A DNA stretch of 64,000 bases from an uncultured Methanomassiliicoccus sp. (GTDB lineage: Archaea; Thermoplasmatota; Thermoplasmata; Methanomassiliicoccales; Methanomassiliicoccaceae), in assembly GCA_905203995.1 (NCBI GenBank), contig CAJKXZ010000002.1, forward strand, positions 124,001 to 188,000, read 5' to 3'. Under the pieces are notes generated by a model. The model saw only the letters and a list, made by a program, of their open reading frames with translations. It searched no databases and was not told the origin of the DNA. Below, in pieces: positions 35,734 to 45,902 of the stretch (its first letter is position 1; each line of letters starts with the position of its first letter). Position numbers and translations under genes: made by a program.

Positions 35734-38046
35734 TCACCCCATAATATCCCACAAGGGTTTCGACCAAGAGTTTCTAGCAAGTTCTAATGAGACATTGATG
35801 AGGCCTTCAAAGACGATTTTGTCTCCTCTCAGATCTCCAATTTTTGTTGCGTTAGATCCAGCGAGTTCTTTCCATTCAGACTCTTTGTCGCTCTTAATCT
35901 CCAAAACAAATCGAGAGTTGGATTCTGAGAATAATTCAATCTCAGGTGACAGTTCTTTAGGAGCTGTACCAACAAAACCAACGTTCCCACCGATACACAT
36001 TTCGGCAACTGCTACCGCTAATCCACCGTCTGAGCAATCATGACAACTTTCTACGAGTCCCAGCTCGATCGCTTTCAAAACAAGTTCGGAATTAGCAGAC
36101 AATTCTTCTGGACAAGAGTCAGGAACGGTTCCGCCTTCTCCACCATATTTGCGCCATAAGGCAGAGGCGCCCATTTCATCTCTAGTTTTTCCAACTAAAT
36201 AGACGGGATTGCCTTCACTTTTGAAATCAGTGGTTACACATTTGCGGATATCTTCAACGATCCCCACTCCTAAGATGGTTGGAGCTGGTAAAACTGATCC
36301 GAAAGTCGTTTCGTTGTAAAAGGAAACGTTTCCCGAGGGGATGGCCAATCCGAGAGTTTTAGCCATGTCCGCGATTCCTTTCAGAGCTTCGCGGAACTCA
36401 TATAATTTTTCGGGTTTTTCGGGATTTCCAAAATTAAGACAGTCGGTAAGTGCATGGGGTTTCCCACCAACGGCGACGATGTTACGACAAGTTTCATCAA
36501 CTGCCGATTTTCCGCCTTTCAGGGGATCTGCAGAGGTGTACCAAGGGTTTACCCCGATAGCAATGGCTAAGCCACGAAATGTTCCTGGAAGCGGCTTGAT
36601 CACAGTCGCATCGGCAGGACCTGGATGAGATACGTCACCCTGCAGCGGTTTAATCACTGTGTTTCCACGTACTTCGTGATCATACTGTCTTATCACCCAA
36701 TCTTTAGAGGCAATGTTTGGATCAGAAAGCAAACTTAGTAAAGCATCGCCAAGGTCATTAGGGAGGTTTGGTTTTTTCAAAGCAATTGGTGCGATATCAC
36801 TGGCTTCGGCACAAGGGCGGCAATATTCAGGGCCTTTGGTAAGGAAATCAAGATCGAGTTCATAGATTATTTCATTTTTGTAATAAAGTGTAACTTTTTG
36901 ATCTTGTACAACTTCCCCGATTACTACAGCGGGTACATCCCAAAGATCGAATATTTCGAGAACGCTGTCGATATTCTCTTTAGGCACAGCCAGCATCATA
37001 CGTTCTTGCGATTCGGAAACCCAGATTTCCCAAGGTGCTAAGCCTTCTTCTTTAAGATGGACTTTATCCACCTGCACTACGGCACCGCATCCACCAGCTA
37101 AGGCGATTTCACCCACTACACAAGAAAGTCCTCCGCCACCCAGATCCTTTATTCCAGAAACAAGACCTTTGTCATTAGCTTCTAAACAAGCGTGGATAGT
37201 CGGTTCTTTCATAATGGGGTCACCCAGCTGAACTGCGCCGCGAGATTCATCTTCCGAGCGTTCATGAAGTTCTGCTGAAGCAAAATTAACACCATGAATG
37301 CCATCACGTCCGGTTTTTCCACCGACGAGAATTAAGACATCGCCAACACCTTTGACGGCATTGTCAAGCAGTTTGTCTTTTCTTAAAAATCCGATACAGC
37401 CAACATTCACCAGACAATTTCCGGTATAGGATTTATCAAAATATAGGCCCCCTGCAACGGTGGGAATACCGATTCTGTTACCATAATCTCTGATTCCACC
37501 TACTACACCCTTAATCAGATATTTTGGAAGTTTTGTGCCCACGGGAACTTCTGCCAGATCTGGTGGACCAAAAAATAAGGGGTCGACCAGCGCGATTGGT
37601 TGCGCTCCCATGGCGAGGACATCCCGCACAATACCACCTATTCCCGTAGCTGCTCCGCCATAAGGTTCGATTGCTGAAGGATGGTTGTGGCTCTCTATCC
37701 GCAGGCAGTAGGCATAATCTTCATTGAAGTTCATCACACCAGCGTCGCCTTTGGAAAGAACGTCGTCATTTTGAATATTGAAGATGTTCTCACGCAAGAA
37801 AACTTTAGATGATTTGTAACAGCAATGCTCACTCCAGGCCTGGGCAATTGACTGAATTTCCACATCAGTAGGCATTCTGCCTTTGGACTGGAAATACTCA
37901 CGCACAGCTTTCATTTCCTGAAGGCTCAGATTAAGACCCATCTTAGACGAAATTTCTTTAAGATCTTCATCTGACGCTGAAAAGATATCAATGTCATAAA
38001 GTGAGAAGGGGACTTCTCGCTTCATTGCTAATTTTACGTCGAGCAT
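35734..38046 (-). CDS. purL: phosphoribosylformylglycinamidine synthase, large subunit
   Basis: About 770 residues. AWSEHCCYKSSK, RIESHNHPSAIEPYGGAATGIGGIVRD, FASAELHERSEDESRGAVQLGDP, LGGGGLSCVV, and a second half with GGKSAVDE. It is the ATP-dependent synthetase that works with PurQ and PurS. ATG 38046 has GAGGG just upstream; ATG 38058 overlaps the purS stop as ATGA and is equally possible. Confidence 0.96.
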   Translation of the reverse strand: MLDVKLAMKREVPFSLYDIDIFSASDEDLKEISSKMGLNLSLQEMKAVREYFQSKGRMPTDVEIQSIAQAWSEHCCYKSSKVFLRENIFNIQNDDVLSKGDAGVMNFNEDYAYCLRIESHNHPSAIEPYGGAATGIGGIVRDVLAMGAQPIALVDPLFFGPPDLAEVPVGTKLPKYLIKGVVGGIRDYGNRIGIPTVAGGLYFDKSYTGNCLVNVGCIGFLRKDKLLDNAVKGVGDVLILVGGKTGRDGIHGVNFASAELHERSEDESRGAVQLGDPIMKEPTIHACLEANDKGLVSGIKDLGGGGLSCVVGEIALAGGCGAVVQVDKVHLKEEGLAPWEIWVSESQERMMLAVPKENIDSVLEIFDLWDVPAVVIGEVVQDQKVTLYYKNEIIYELDLDFLTKGPEYCRPCAEASDIAPIALKKPNLPNDLGDALLSLLSDPNIASKDWVIRQYDHEVRGNTVIKPLQGDVSHPGPADATVIKPLPGTFRGLAIAIGVNPWYTSADPLKGGKSAVDETCRNIVAVGGKPHALTDCLNFGNPEKPEKLYEFREALKGIADMAKTLGLAIPSGNVSFYNETTFGSVLPAPTILGVGIVEDIRKCVTTDFKSEGNPVYLVGKTRDEMGASALWRKYGGEGGTVPDSCPEELSANSELVLKAIELGLVESCHDCSDGGLAVAVAEMCIGGNVGFVGTAPKELSPEIELFSESNSRFVLEIKSDKESEWKELAGSNATKIGDLRGDKIVFEGLINVSLELARNSWSKPLWDIMG

Positions 38047-38054
38047 CGAATCCC

Positions 38055-38294
38055 TCATTTCAGCTCGATTTTATAAGATTGAATCACAGGATTGGCAAGA
38101 AGCTTTTTTGACATCTCTTCACATGCCACACGAGCTTCATCAGCACTCATGTCAAGCTCCATCGAGAATACTTTGACTGTTTTGACGCTCAGAATGCCTT
38201 TAAACCCAAGAAGCTCTAGTGCTTTTTTGGTATTGGTTCCTTCTGGATCGGCTACTCCTGTTTTTAGTTCGATTCTGATCTCCGCGTTAACCAT
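38055..38294 (-). CDS. purS: phosphoribosylformylglycinamidine synthase subunit PurS
   Basis: 79 residues starting at the in-frame codon 38294, matching the usual size. The pattern VNAEIRIELKTGVADPEG...ALELLGF, VSMELDMSA-like and ANPVIQSYKIEL is typical. It bridges PurL and PurQ. First gene of the purSLQ unit, with the next start overlapping its stop. Confidence 0.92.
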   Translation of the reverse strand: MVNAEIRIELKTGVADPEGTNTKKALELLGFKGILSVKTVKVFSMELDMSADEARVACEEMSKKLLANPVIQSYKIELK

Positions 38295-38331
38295 GATTAG
38301 TACCATTGGCTGCAATGCACTCCATATAGTT

Positions 38332-39108
38332 CTAATTTCCTCTCTCGTCCCTCAAAGGTTTTCTTGCAAAGATCAGGTAGCCAGTGTGTCCAAGATTCTC
38401 AAAAGAAGGTCTTACGCCCCCTGCATGAACTTCCATTCTTCGTTGAATGTTTTCTACGGCATCGATTTCAACATAATTTCGCTCTTCCAAACCACGCACT
38501 ACATCTGCCAGCTGATTAGTATTCGGCACATAAGCGGCAATGCGTCCACCGGGCCTTAAAAAAGTTTCAACATTGTCTAAAGCAAGCTGGGGATCGGGCA
38601 TATCTAGGGAAACAGCATCAGCAATTACTCCCGGATTATCAACTTTGATGTCCCCAATCTTGATGTCCCAATACTCCTGAAGACCTGCGCGTTTAATGTT
38701 CTTTTCTGCCCCTCTGGCAAACTCTTCTCTTAGCTCCATGGAAACGACTTTTCCCAGAGGCATCACAGAGTTGATAAGCGCCATAGTTAAAGCACCAGAA
38801 CCTACTCCTGCTTCTACGACCGTTTCTCCCGCTCTTAAGCCTAGACGGAAAACAATCGTTGCCGCATCTTTAGGTGTTATGATTTGTGGGCCTCGCTCCA
38901 AGGATTGCATTAACTCAGAAATTGTCGCCCTAAAGGCAATGAAACTTTTTCCCGCGATCGTCAAGACGTAACCATCATCCTGGCCGATTAATTTTTTAGC
39001 ATCGACTACGCCCAGGCCTTGAACGCGTACCATTTCATTGTGCAGAGTTAGCCAATAACGTCGTCCCTTGGAATCTAAGAGATAGATCAATTCTCCCTCG
39101 CGGAGCAT
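38332..39108 (-). CDS. trmI: tRNA (adenine(57/58)-N1)-methyltransferase
   Basis: 258 residues from ATG 39108. A TATA-like TTAATACTTC about 26 bases upstream suggests a leaderless start; a longer frame to 39165 exists. The N-terminal small domain is followed by a Rossmann methyltransferase: VVEAGVGSGALTMAL (SAM site), VSMELREEFARGAEKNIKRAG, SLDMPDPQ and PGGRIAAYVPNTNQ. It methylates A58, and often A57, in the tRNA T-loop. The stop is TAG, one of only four here; reading through would add 14 residues. Confidence 0.92.
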   Translation of the reverse strand: MLREGELIYLLDSKGRRYWLTLHNEMVRVQGLGVVDAKKLIGQDDGYVLTIAGKSFIAFRATISELMQSLERGPQIITPKDAATIVFRLGLRAGETVVEAGVGSGALTMALINSVMPLGKVVSMELREEFARGAEKNIKRAGLQEYWDIKIGDIKVDNPGVIADAVSLDMPDPQLALDNVETFLRPGGRIAAYVPNTNQLADVVRGLEERNYVEIDAVENIQRRMEVHAGGVRPSFENLGHTGYLIFARKPLRDERGN

Positions 39109-39186
39109 AGGTCGAAATAAGAATGAAGTATTAACTAGTGACGTTTGACAAAACAATTTAGTCACTTTTGAAGAGAAGCATGAGAA

Positions 39187-39435
39187 ATGTTTAATAGGTC
39201 CGAGATATTGGACGATGTAATGGCAGATTCTGACTTTTCCACTAAAGCCATAAAGATATTCTCCATCGTGTTGATAGTCTTGGCACTCGCCATCTACCTG
39301 GGATGGGGCATCGCTTATGGAAGCTGGAATATATTCAGTGCAGAGTACATTCCAATTTATGCAATAATGATCGTATTGATTCTCTTCGGAATTTGTGGTC
39401 TTCTATTAACTAAGACTAAATCAACATCCGAATGA
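39187..39435 (+). CDS. small membrane protein, two transmembrane helices
   Basis: 82 residues. A short acidic cytoplasmic-type N-terminus precedes helices at about 22-43 and 54-74 separated by a Trp/Tyr-rich loop, and a short Thr/Lys tail. I do not recognise the family. ATG 39187 is used; ATG 39220 is possible. It diverges from trmI and is followed by a hairpin terminator, which supports it being a real gene. Confidence 0.6.
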   Translation: MFNRSEILDDVMADSDFSTKAIKIFSIVLIVLALAIYLGWGIAYGSWNIFSAEYIPIYAIMIVLILFGICGLLLTKTKSTSE

Positions 39436-39440
39436 TTTTT

Positions 39441-39480
39441 TTATCCAGGTTTAAGATCTGGATAAATCCCTTTTATATTT
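39441..39480 (+). terminator. terminator after the small membrane protein gene
   Basis: TTATCCAG (39441-39448) pairs with CTGGATAA (39458-39465), followed by ATCCCTTTTATATTTTT. It lies between convergent genes and may also serve proS. Confidence 0.65.
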
Positions 39481-39535
39481 TTCTAATTTAAATTGATGGC
39501 ATTGAAAATAAAAGGAAAAAAGTTTGGGAAATGTT

Positions 39536-40942
39536 TTACATTGCCCTTGCTGAGTAGACAACAGTGTCGGCATCTTTACCACAGCCAATGCATTTGCCAT
39601 GGTATTCTTCATGAACATAAGGTGTGCCTAGAATTTTGAGACCTGTTTTCTCCTCAATGGCCTTTCCACAATCTTCATCACCACACCAGCCAAAGCGCAG
39701 GATCATTTCCGGAGGCTCTTCGAGATTATCGATAGAAACTACAGATTCTTTCATTTTGGCCCAGGCTTTAGCATTCATTTCAGAAGCGATGTTGTTCAAC
39801 TCATTTTGTACAGAAGATACGATTTCAGAACGCGGGAAAGATCCTTTTGATCCATCAAAACGCCGCGCAAAGGCGACGACCCCGTTCTTAATGTCTCTCT
39901 CACCTAATTCAAGACGCAGAGGTACACCTTTCAGTTCCCATTTGAAGAACTTGTTGCCAGGACGCTCATCACCATCATCCAATTCGGTACGGATGCCTGC
40001 AGCCTTCAATTCATCACGCAGAATACACGCTTGTTTCTCTACTTCTTCAACATTGCCCTTGGCAAGAATCGGGATAATGACTACTTGGAAAGGAGCAATG
40101 GCAGGAGGCAATACCAAACCTTTATCATCGCCATGGACACCGACTACGGCTCCTAGAAGACGTTCGGACATACCATAGGTCGTTTGGTGTACATACTTTA
40201 GCTCTCCATCGATATCTTCGTATTTTATGTCGAAAGGTTTAGAGAAATTCTCATGGTAATGATGAATGGATCCCAGCTGCAGGGAGCGACCCTTGACCAA
40301 AGTAGTATCGATCCCCACTGTGTAATAGGCACCGGGGAATTTATCCCACTCGGTTCGTTTCAAAAGCATGTAAGGCATGCATAATTTTTCAGCAATCTTC
40401 GACAGGATCTGAATATCTTCTTCAACCTGTTTTTGAGCATCTTCTTCATCAACATGGCAAGTGTGGGATTCAAAGAAGTGGATTTCCCGCACACGCATGA
40501 AGGCTCTCGTCTGTTTGGTTTCATACCGGAAAGTGTTGACCAACTGGTAGGTTTTGAGTGGCAAATCAGAGTGGGAACGAATCCACAAGGAGAACATTGG
40601 GTACATCGCCGTCTCGGAAGTAGGCCGGAGAACAAGGGGAATGTCAAGATCATTGTTTCCCGCCTTGGTGACCCAGTACACTTCCGCATCAAAACCTTTG
40701 ATGTGATCTTTTTCTTTTTGGAATTCGGTTTGAGGGATCAGTAAAGGAAAACAAACTTCATCGTGATTGGTAGCATCCAGCTCTTCTCGGATATATGAGT
40801 CGATAAATCTCATGATTTTCCAGCCGTATGCCGGCCACACATTCATGCCCTTGATCGGATAACGCTTGTCGGTAAGACCTGCCTCATCAACAATCTCGTT
40901 ATACCACTCACTGAAATTTTCATCTTTTTTGATACTGGACAA
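39536..40942 (-). CDS. proS: prolyl-tRNA synthetase (archaeal/eukaryote-like type)
   Basis: 468 residues. Class II motifs: GMNVWPAYGWKIMRFID, LRPTSETAMYPMF, TFRYETKQTRAFMRVREIHFFE (motif 2), LQLGSIHHYHENF, and the anticodon-binding domain VVIIPILAKG. The C-terminal zinc-type domain has CGDEDCG and CIGCG. The start is TTG 40942 with GAGGG eight bases upstream. The last residue is Met rather than the Tyr usual for this type. It follows prs by two bases. Confidence 0.95.
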   Translation of the reverse strand: MSSIKKDENFSEWYNEIVDEAGLTDKRYPIKGMNVWPAYGWKIMRFIDSYIREELDATNHDEVCFPLLIPQTEFQKEKDHIKGFDAEVYWVTKAGNNDLDIPLVLRPTSETAMYPMFSLWIRSHSDLPLKTYQLVNTFRYETKQTRAFMRVREIHFFESHTCHVDEEDAQKQVEEDIQILSKIAEKLCMPYMLLKRTEWDKFPGAYYTVGIDTTLVKGRSLQLGSIHHYHENFSKPFDIKYEDIDGELKYVHQTTYGMSERLLGAVVGVHGDDKGLVLPPAIAPFQVVIIPILAKGNVEEVEKQACILRDELKAAGIRTELDDGDERPGNKFFKWELKGVPLRLELGERDIKNGVVAFARRFDGSKGSFPRSEIVSSVQNELNNIASEMNAKAWAKMKESVVSIDNLEEPPEMILRFGWCGDEDCGKAIEEKTGLKILGTPYVHEEYHGKCIGCGKDADTVVYSARAM

Positions 40943-40944
40943 AT

Positions 40945-41796
40945 TTAATCCCTCAATAATTTAGCAATCTGAGGTGCTACAGAGATGACTGAAACCTCGT
41001 TTTCAATTGTATTCGTAGAATAAACGGCATTACAGCATTTGCGTAGTTTGTTTAAAGCGTCCTTGGCAAATAATCCATGAGTACAGACCGCGATGACGCT
41101 CTTTGCGCCTAACATTTTTAGTTGGTTAGCCGCTGCTTCAATAGTACCGCCGGTGGAAATGATGTCATCGACAATGAGGACACTCTTATCCTTTGCATCT
41201 ACATTTTTTGGAGCCATGCGCACAACTTCGCCTGATAGTCTGGTCTTTTCAAGATTGTCAAATTCAGCATTGATTGCTTTGGCTACGGCGGCTGCCCGAT
41301 CAAGAGCGCCTTCATCAGGAGCTAAGACTAAATCAATTCCACTGTCTTTGAAAAATTCCCCAATGCTTTCAGCAGCAAAGATGTTGTAGGTTTTTCCAGC
41401 AAACCATTCGAGAACTACAGGTTTGTGAACATCGACAGAAGCCAAGCGAATGGAGTTTAAACCCATGATGTCAACCATCACCTTGGCGCTCAAGGCTTCA
41501 CCCTTATGGAAACGCTCATCTTGTCGAGAGTAGCCAAAGTAAGGGACAACACTGGTAATGCTTCTCGCACCGAGTCCTAATGCAGCATCTTGGATCAAGA
41601 GCATTTCAACTAAATTAGTATCTGGATGTGTATTCTGAACAACTATTACGTCATCATCGAGAGCATCTTCTTCGATGCGAACATAACATTCTCCATCAGG
41701 AAATCTTGAAACCTGGGCTTGAACATATTTTGAATTTAATTCCTTAGCTAGATCCTGAGCTAGCTTTTTAGAGGATGTACCACCGATGACTATCAT
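40945..41796 (-). CDS. prs: ribose-phosphate pyrophosphokinase
   Basis: 283 residues. FPDGECYVRIEEDALDDDVIVVQNTHP (family signature), YFGYSRQDERFHKGEALSAK, VLAPDEGALDRAAAVA, and the PRPP loop VDDIISTGGTI (about 205-215). It makes PRPP for nucleotide and His synthesis, and purSLQ lie a few kb away. Short archaeal form. A TATA-like AATTATAAG about 30 bases before the ATG suggests a near-leaderless message. Confidence 0.95.
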   Translation of the reverse strand: MIVIGGTSSKKLAQDLAKELNSKYVQAQVSRFPDGECYVRIEEDALDDDVIVVQNTHPDTNLVEMLLIQDAALGLGARSITSVVPYFGYSRQDERFHKGEALSAKVMVDIMGLNSIRLASVDVHKPVVLEWFAGKTYNIFAAESIGEFFKDSGIDLVLAPDEGALDRAAAVAKAINAEFDNLEKTRLSGEVVRMAPKNVDAKDKSVLIVDDIISTGGTIEAAANQLKMLGAKSVIAVCTHGLFAKDALNKLRKCCNAVYSTNTIENEVSVISVAPQIAKLLRD

Positions 41797-42022
41797 TAGT
41801 TAGTCAACAAGAATGTATGTCTTATAATTTTGCAGTTGATAGTACGATTGCTTGAAAGATATTCAAGGAGATTGTGAACTTAGAAATAAAGAAGAACATA
41901 GTGAGCTGCAAGTTTGCAGGCCATATTGAAACATCTTTTCAAAGAGTGAATTTGAGCTCTTTCTCTTAGAGCGGGTAGTTATCTATAAATCTTCAAGTTC
42001 AATTAATGACGGGATGCACTAA

Positions 42023-43519
42023 ATGTTTTCAGAAGAAGATTCCTCACAAGACAATTCTTCATTTGCTGAGCCGGCAGTAGGTATAGTATACGGTGATGTG
42101 GGAACTACTTCTCTCAATATCAGTGTTTTATCAAAATTACAAAAATTGGAATATGTGCAGATTGAGCATGAAGAAATTGGCTGGGTAATTGGCCACGTTT
42201 CCGATATTCAAAGAAAGACCGATCTTTCATTAGATAAAGCAAGAATGATCGGGCAAGGTGCTGAGATCGACATCCATGAAAAAACCACTGCTAAAATTGA
42301 GATAATTGGTTATCGTGATGAAAGGGGACTGCTACAAGTCCCAAGAACACCCTTCAGAGCCGGGCAATATGTATATCATGCCGATGATGAAACGATTAAA
42401 AGAACATTAGGCATTAAAGAATATACCAAAACGGGAGCGTATATTGGACTGCTCTATGGGCATAACATTCGTGTAGAATTAGATATCAATTCCCTGGTTC
42501 AAAAACATGTCAGCATTTTGGCTAAAACAGGTGGTGGAAAATCATTTCTCTGTGGTGATTTGCTTGAAGAATTGATGAAACACAATGTTACGGTTTTAGT
42601 TCTCGATCCCCACGGAGAATATGCTTCAATGAAAGAAGAGGGAAGAATTTTAGAATCTACTCGCGATTTTCAAGTTGAGCCAAAGGGCTATGCAGATAAA
42701 ATTATTGAATTTGCCACCGACCCTCAGTCAAATCCAGATGCACTTCCTTTGCGTTTTACATTGTCCAACATTGAAGCTAATGACCTGCTTTCATTAACCA
42801 ACATAAAAAACAGCAAAGTTCATCTCAGTTACCTTAAAAAAGCAATTGAAGCTCTTCGAAACTCCAAACAAGATTATTCATTGAAGGATATTATCAATGT
42901 GCTGAAAAGAGAAGAAGATCTGAACAATTACGCGTTGATTTGTGAGTTGCAATATCTTGATGATGCCCAGATCTTTGCCTCATCAGGGACAAAAATATCC
43001 GAGCTGGTTAAGACCGGAATGACTACCATTGTTAATCTCAAAGGTACACCTCCGGAACTAGCTGAATTAATTGTTAATCGTATCTGCACAGCCTTGTTTG
43101 AACTTAGGAAGATTGGCGCCGTACCACCTATGATGCTGGTTGTTGAAGAAGCTCATAATTTCTGCCCACAACAAGGAACAGTGGCGTCATCTAAGATCTT
43201 TAGAACAATTGCAGCTGAGGGAAGAAAATTTGGATTGGGTTTGACGATAATAAGTCAAAGAGCGGCGAAGATCGATAAAAATGTTTTAAGCCAGTGCAAT
43301 ACCCAGATCATTTTAAAAATAACTAACCCTAATGATCTTAAAGCCATTGTGGGATCAGTAGAAGGTCTTACAGCCAGCATGGCTGATGAAATTCAACGTC
43401 TGCCTATTGGGGTAGCGATGTGCGTAGGCAGCGGCATACAGATGCCTTTAATTGTAGAAGTCCGACCTCGAGAAAGCAAACATGGCGGAGAAAGCGTTAT
43501 GGTCATATCCGATATTTGA
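42023..43519 (+). CDS. herA: HerA-type DNA-translocating ATPase
   Basis: 498 residues. The N-terminal HAS-barrel (IGWVIGHVSDI and following) precedes a RecA-like domain with Walker A AKTGGGKSF (about 171-179), VLDPHGEYAS, Walker B MMLVVEEAHNFCPQ, and the arginine-containing RTIAAEGRKFGLGLTIISQRAAKI. HerA forms a hexamer that moves along DNA with the NurA nuclease in end resection; nurA is not in this window. TCTATAAATC at about 41981-41990 is the likely TATA box. It is followed directly by a DUF357 gene. Confidence 0.93.
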   Translation: MFSEEDSSQDNSSFAEPAVGIVYGDVGTTSLNISVLSKLQKLEYVQIEHEEIGWVIGHVSDIQRKTDLSLDKARMIGQGAEIDIHEKTTAKIEIIGYRDERGLLQVPRTPFRAGQYVYHADDETIKRTLGIKEYTKTGAYIGLLYGHNIRVELDINSLVQKHVSILAKTGGGKSFLCGDLLEELMKHNVTVLVLDPHGEYASMKEEGRILESTRDFQVEPKGYADKIIEFATDPQSNPDALPLRFTLSNIEANDLLSLTNIKNSKVHLSYLKKAIEALRNSKQDYSLKDIINVLKREEDLNNYALICELQYLDDAQIFASSGTKISELVKTGMTTIVNLKGTPPELAELIVNRICTALFELRKIGAVPPMMLVVEEAHNFCPQQGTVASSKIFRTIAAEGRKFGLGLTIISQRAAKIDKNVLSQCNTQIILKITNPNDLKAIVGSVEGLTASMADEIQRLPIGVAMCVGSGIQMPLIVEVRPRESKHGGESVMVISDI

Positions 43520-43528
43520 GGTGATGTG

Positions 43529-43819
43529 ATGAATGTAATTACTGAAGAAAAAATAATAAAATATCTTGACATAACTAAACGTGCATTGGATAAAATAAAA
43601 ATTGCCGCTCCTGAAAAATCATATGGGCGAAGGATGGCCGAAGATTTTGAGAATATGGCACGCTCATATTACAATGATGCGGTTCATTTTAAGAGTACGG
43701 GTGATTACGTAAATGCCTTCGCAAGTGTCAATTATGCCCATGGCTGGCTTGACTGCGGAGCGCGAATAGGTCTCTTCGATGTTGAAGGGGACAATGTATT
43801 GTTTACACTCTTTGAGTGA
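43529..43819 (+). CDS. DUF357 family protein
   Basis: 96 residues from ATG 43529 with GAGGTGAT four bases upstream. All-helical: KYLDITKRALDKIKIA, RRMAEDFENMARSYYNDAVHF, and DYVNAFASVNYAHGWLDCGARIGLF. Matches the archaeal DUF357 family, whose function is unknown. It is ten bases from the herA stop, so a DNA-related role is possible. It converges with and overlaps pantoate kinase by 17 bases. Confidence 0.85.
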   Translation: MNVITEEKIIKYLDITKRALDKIKIAAPEKSYGRRMAEDFENMARSYYNDAVHFKSTGDYVNAFASVNYAHGWLDCGARIGLFDVEGDNVLFTLFE

Positions 43820-44657
43820 CTACGCGCGGCCCCTGCAGATCAGTATTTAAGACAAATACTTGGCCGAATGGAGCTAACTTCTCAGATTGATTGCCCAGTG
43901 CAAAAACTGAGTTTCCCAGCATAATCATCGAAGAAGGAATATCTTTCATCATCTGAAGAACATTCTTTACTTCTGCCGAAGCTAGCTTACTTTCTTCAGT
44001 AAATTTTTTACTAAGTTTAAATAAATTATCCAAGGTGGGATTTATAGCCATTTCTTCTACACATTTTTCACCTGCAGAGGTGATTAATTTAGTCAGATCT
44101 GGATCGGTTAAAATATTAGCTGTGCTGAGCTGTCCTGCGAGGACGCAAGCGGTGATTGTTGGTGAGCCCGTAATTTGTTTAATTTGGCCGTGCGGCATTA
44201 CACCCTCTTTTACCCGGTAAGTTATACCGCACTTAGAAATGGCGGCTACATCTCCAAGGCCCGTATTGTGCGTTATCTCGGCAAGATGAGCAGCTTGTAT
44301 TGCAGACTCTTTAGTTAATGAAAGTGCAGAAGACAAAGCTATTGTTGCAGAAAGAGCTCCAGCAGCACTAGTCCCAAAGCCTGAACCGCAAGGCAACTGC
44401 AATTCAGTTGTTGATTTGATTGTGTATTCCCTGTCCCCAAGCAGGATATCAAGTGCCGTCTGGGTAACCGGTGCTGGTTGACCATTGACCAAGGATTCGA
44501 TGTTTTTTTTACCCTCGGTAATGGTAACTGTAGTTATGGCCCCTTTGTCCACACAGATACCAGCACCCAATGAGCCTGATTTTAAGGGATCGTCATGATG
44601 TTTTTTTGGTACGAAGAAACCGGTTATATGTCCAGGACAGAAAGCAGTAATTTTCAT
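43803..44657 (-). CDS. pok: pantoate kinase (archaeal GHMP kinase)
   Basis: 284 residues. FCPGHITGFF at the start, GSLGAGICVD, and the GHMP ATP loop LPCGSGFGTSAAGALSA (about 89-105). It phosphorylates pantoate in the archaeal route to coenzyme A, in place of the bacterial pantothenate kinase step. Its start overlaps coaBC as ATGA, joining two steps of one pathway. Confidence 0.92.
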   Translation of the reverse strand: MKITAFCPGHITGFFVPKKHHDDPLKSGSLGAGICVDKGAITTVTITEGKKNIESLVNGQPAPVTQTALDILLGDREYTIKSTTELQLPCGSGFGTSAAGALSATIALSSALSLTKESAIQAAHLAEITHNTGLGDVAAISKCGITYRVKEGVMPHGQIKQITGSPTITACVLAGQLSTANILTDPDLTKLITSAGEKCVEEMAINPTLDNLFKLSKKFTEESKLASAEVKNVLQMMKDIPSSMIMLGNSVFALGNQSEKLAPFGQVFVLNTDLQGPRVVTQRV

Positions 44658-45853
44658 TGCAAATGCTCCACTGCATTATCTAAAATTACATTAGCCAGTT
44701 CTTTTTTAGTTCCTTCAAAGAAGACTTTCTGACCATCTTTCTGGATTAAAACTGATTTCGTGTGTCCGTCAGTAACATCATACATATTGTTTGCTACGAT
44801 GAGATCGAGCGCGTACTCATCAAGACGGCATTTTGCCCGTTCGATTAACTCTTCGCCTCCGACACATTCCGCTTTAAATCCCACCAAAAATTTAGCAGAT
44901 TTTCTCAAGAGGGGCAGGACTTTAGGAAGCTTAATGAGTTTAAGAGATACGTCAGTCAGATCAGAACTTAATTTTCCATCTAGTTTTGCTAAACCATAAT
45001 CGGAAAGAGCCGCTGGTACAAGAACAAGATCGTACTGTTTTTCATCAGAGATCAAACGAAGCAAATCTGAGACTGATGTGAATTTAGTCACGTTTAGAAA
45101 ATTTGGTATGGATACGGACATCGCAGCATGCCACAATTCAACGTCTGCACCTTGCCTTCTAGCGGCAATGGCAAGTTCTAATGCGCTTTCTCCAGAGGAA
45201 ATGTTTGAGATTAAACGTACGTCATCGATTTTTTCCTGAGTGGCTCCTCCGATGACTAATACTCTTTTTCCTGATAATTTATGATCACCGAGTGTAGCAA
45301 TTACTGCTTCGACTATTTCTTGTGAATCGGCATTTCTAGCCTTTTTACCTGCGATCTCTGGACCAACAAAGGAGACTCCCGCACTTTTTAAAAACTCAAC
45401 GTTTCTTTGTACTGCAGGATTTTCATACATAGCCAAATTCATTGCAGGAACGATCATAACGGGAACTTCTGTACCCATCGCTACTGCCGCCATAGTCGTA
45501 ACTGAAGTATCACAGATCCCCGTGGCAATCTTCGAGATCGTGTTGGATGTGCAAGGAGAAATCAATAGTAAGTCGGCATGACCTTCATATTCCCCCAGAT
45601 AGGATACGTGCTGTGTTCGACCATCAATGTCAACCACAACTTCGTTCCCAGTAGCAAAATGCAAAGCAGTAGCAGTGATGAATTTTGTTGCATCCTGAGA
45701 CATCACGGGATAAACTTTTGCTCCATGCCGCATGAGCTCTCTCGCTAATTCAAAGGACTGGATAGCTGCAATACTACCAGTGATGCCTAAAACGATTTTT
45801 TTTCCGTCCAGAGCTTTGCTTTTGGCGCAATAGATTCCCTCGGAGGGGTGCAT
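44654..45853 (-). CDS. coaBC: phosphopantothenoylcysteine decarboxylase / phosphopantothenate-cysteine ligase
   Basis: 399 residues from the in-frame ATG 45853 (MHPSEGI, where archaeal homologues normally begin). The FMN decarboxylase half has GITGSIAAIQSFELARELMRHGA, the Asn in PAMNLAMYENPAVQRN and SPCTSNTISKIATGI. The ligase half starts about residue 185 with VLVIGGATQEKIDDVRLISNISSG. It makes 4'-phosphopantetheine for coenzyme A. Confidence 0.95.
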   Translation of the reverse strand: MHPSEGIYCAKSKALDGKKIVLGITGSIAAIQSFELARELMRHGAKVYPVMSQDATKFITATALHFATGNEVVVDIDGRTQHVSYLGEYEGHADLLLISPCTSNTISKIATGICDTSVTTMAAVAMGTEVPVMIVPAMNLAMYENPAVQRNVEFLKSAGVSFVGPEIAGKKARNADSQEIVEAVIATLGDHKLSGKRVLVIGGATQEKIDDVRLISNISSGESALELAIAARRQGADVELWHAAMSVSIPNFLNVTKFTSVSDLLRLISDEKQYDLVLVPAALSDYGLAKLDGKLSSDLTDVSLKLIKLPKVLPLLRKSAKFLVGFKAECVGGEELIERAKCRLDEYALDLIVANNMYDVTDGHTKSVLIQKDGQKVFFEGTKKELANVILDNAVEHLQ

Positions 45854-45902
45854 GCTATTGCATTGAATCATCTGGTTTAATCTTTTTGTAAGCCAAAATG
45901 TG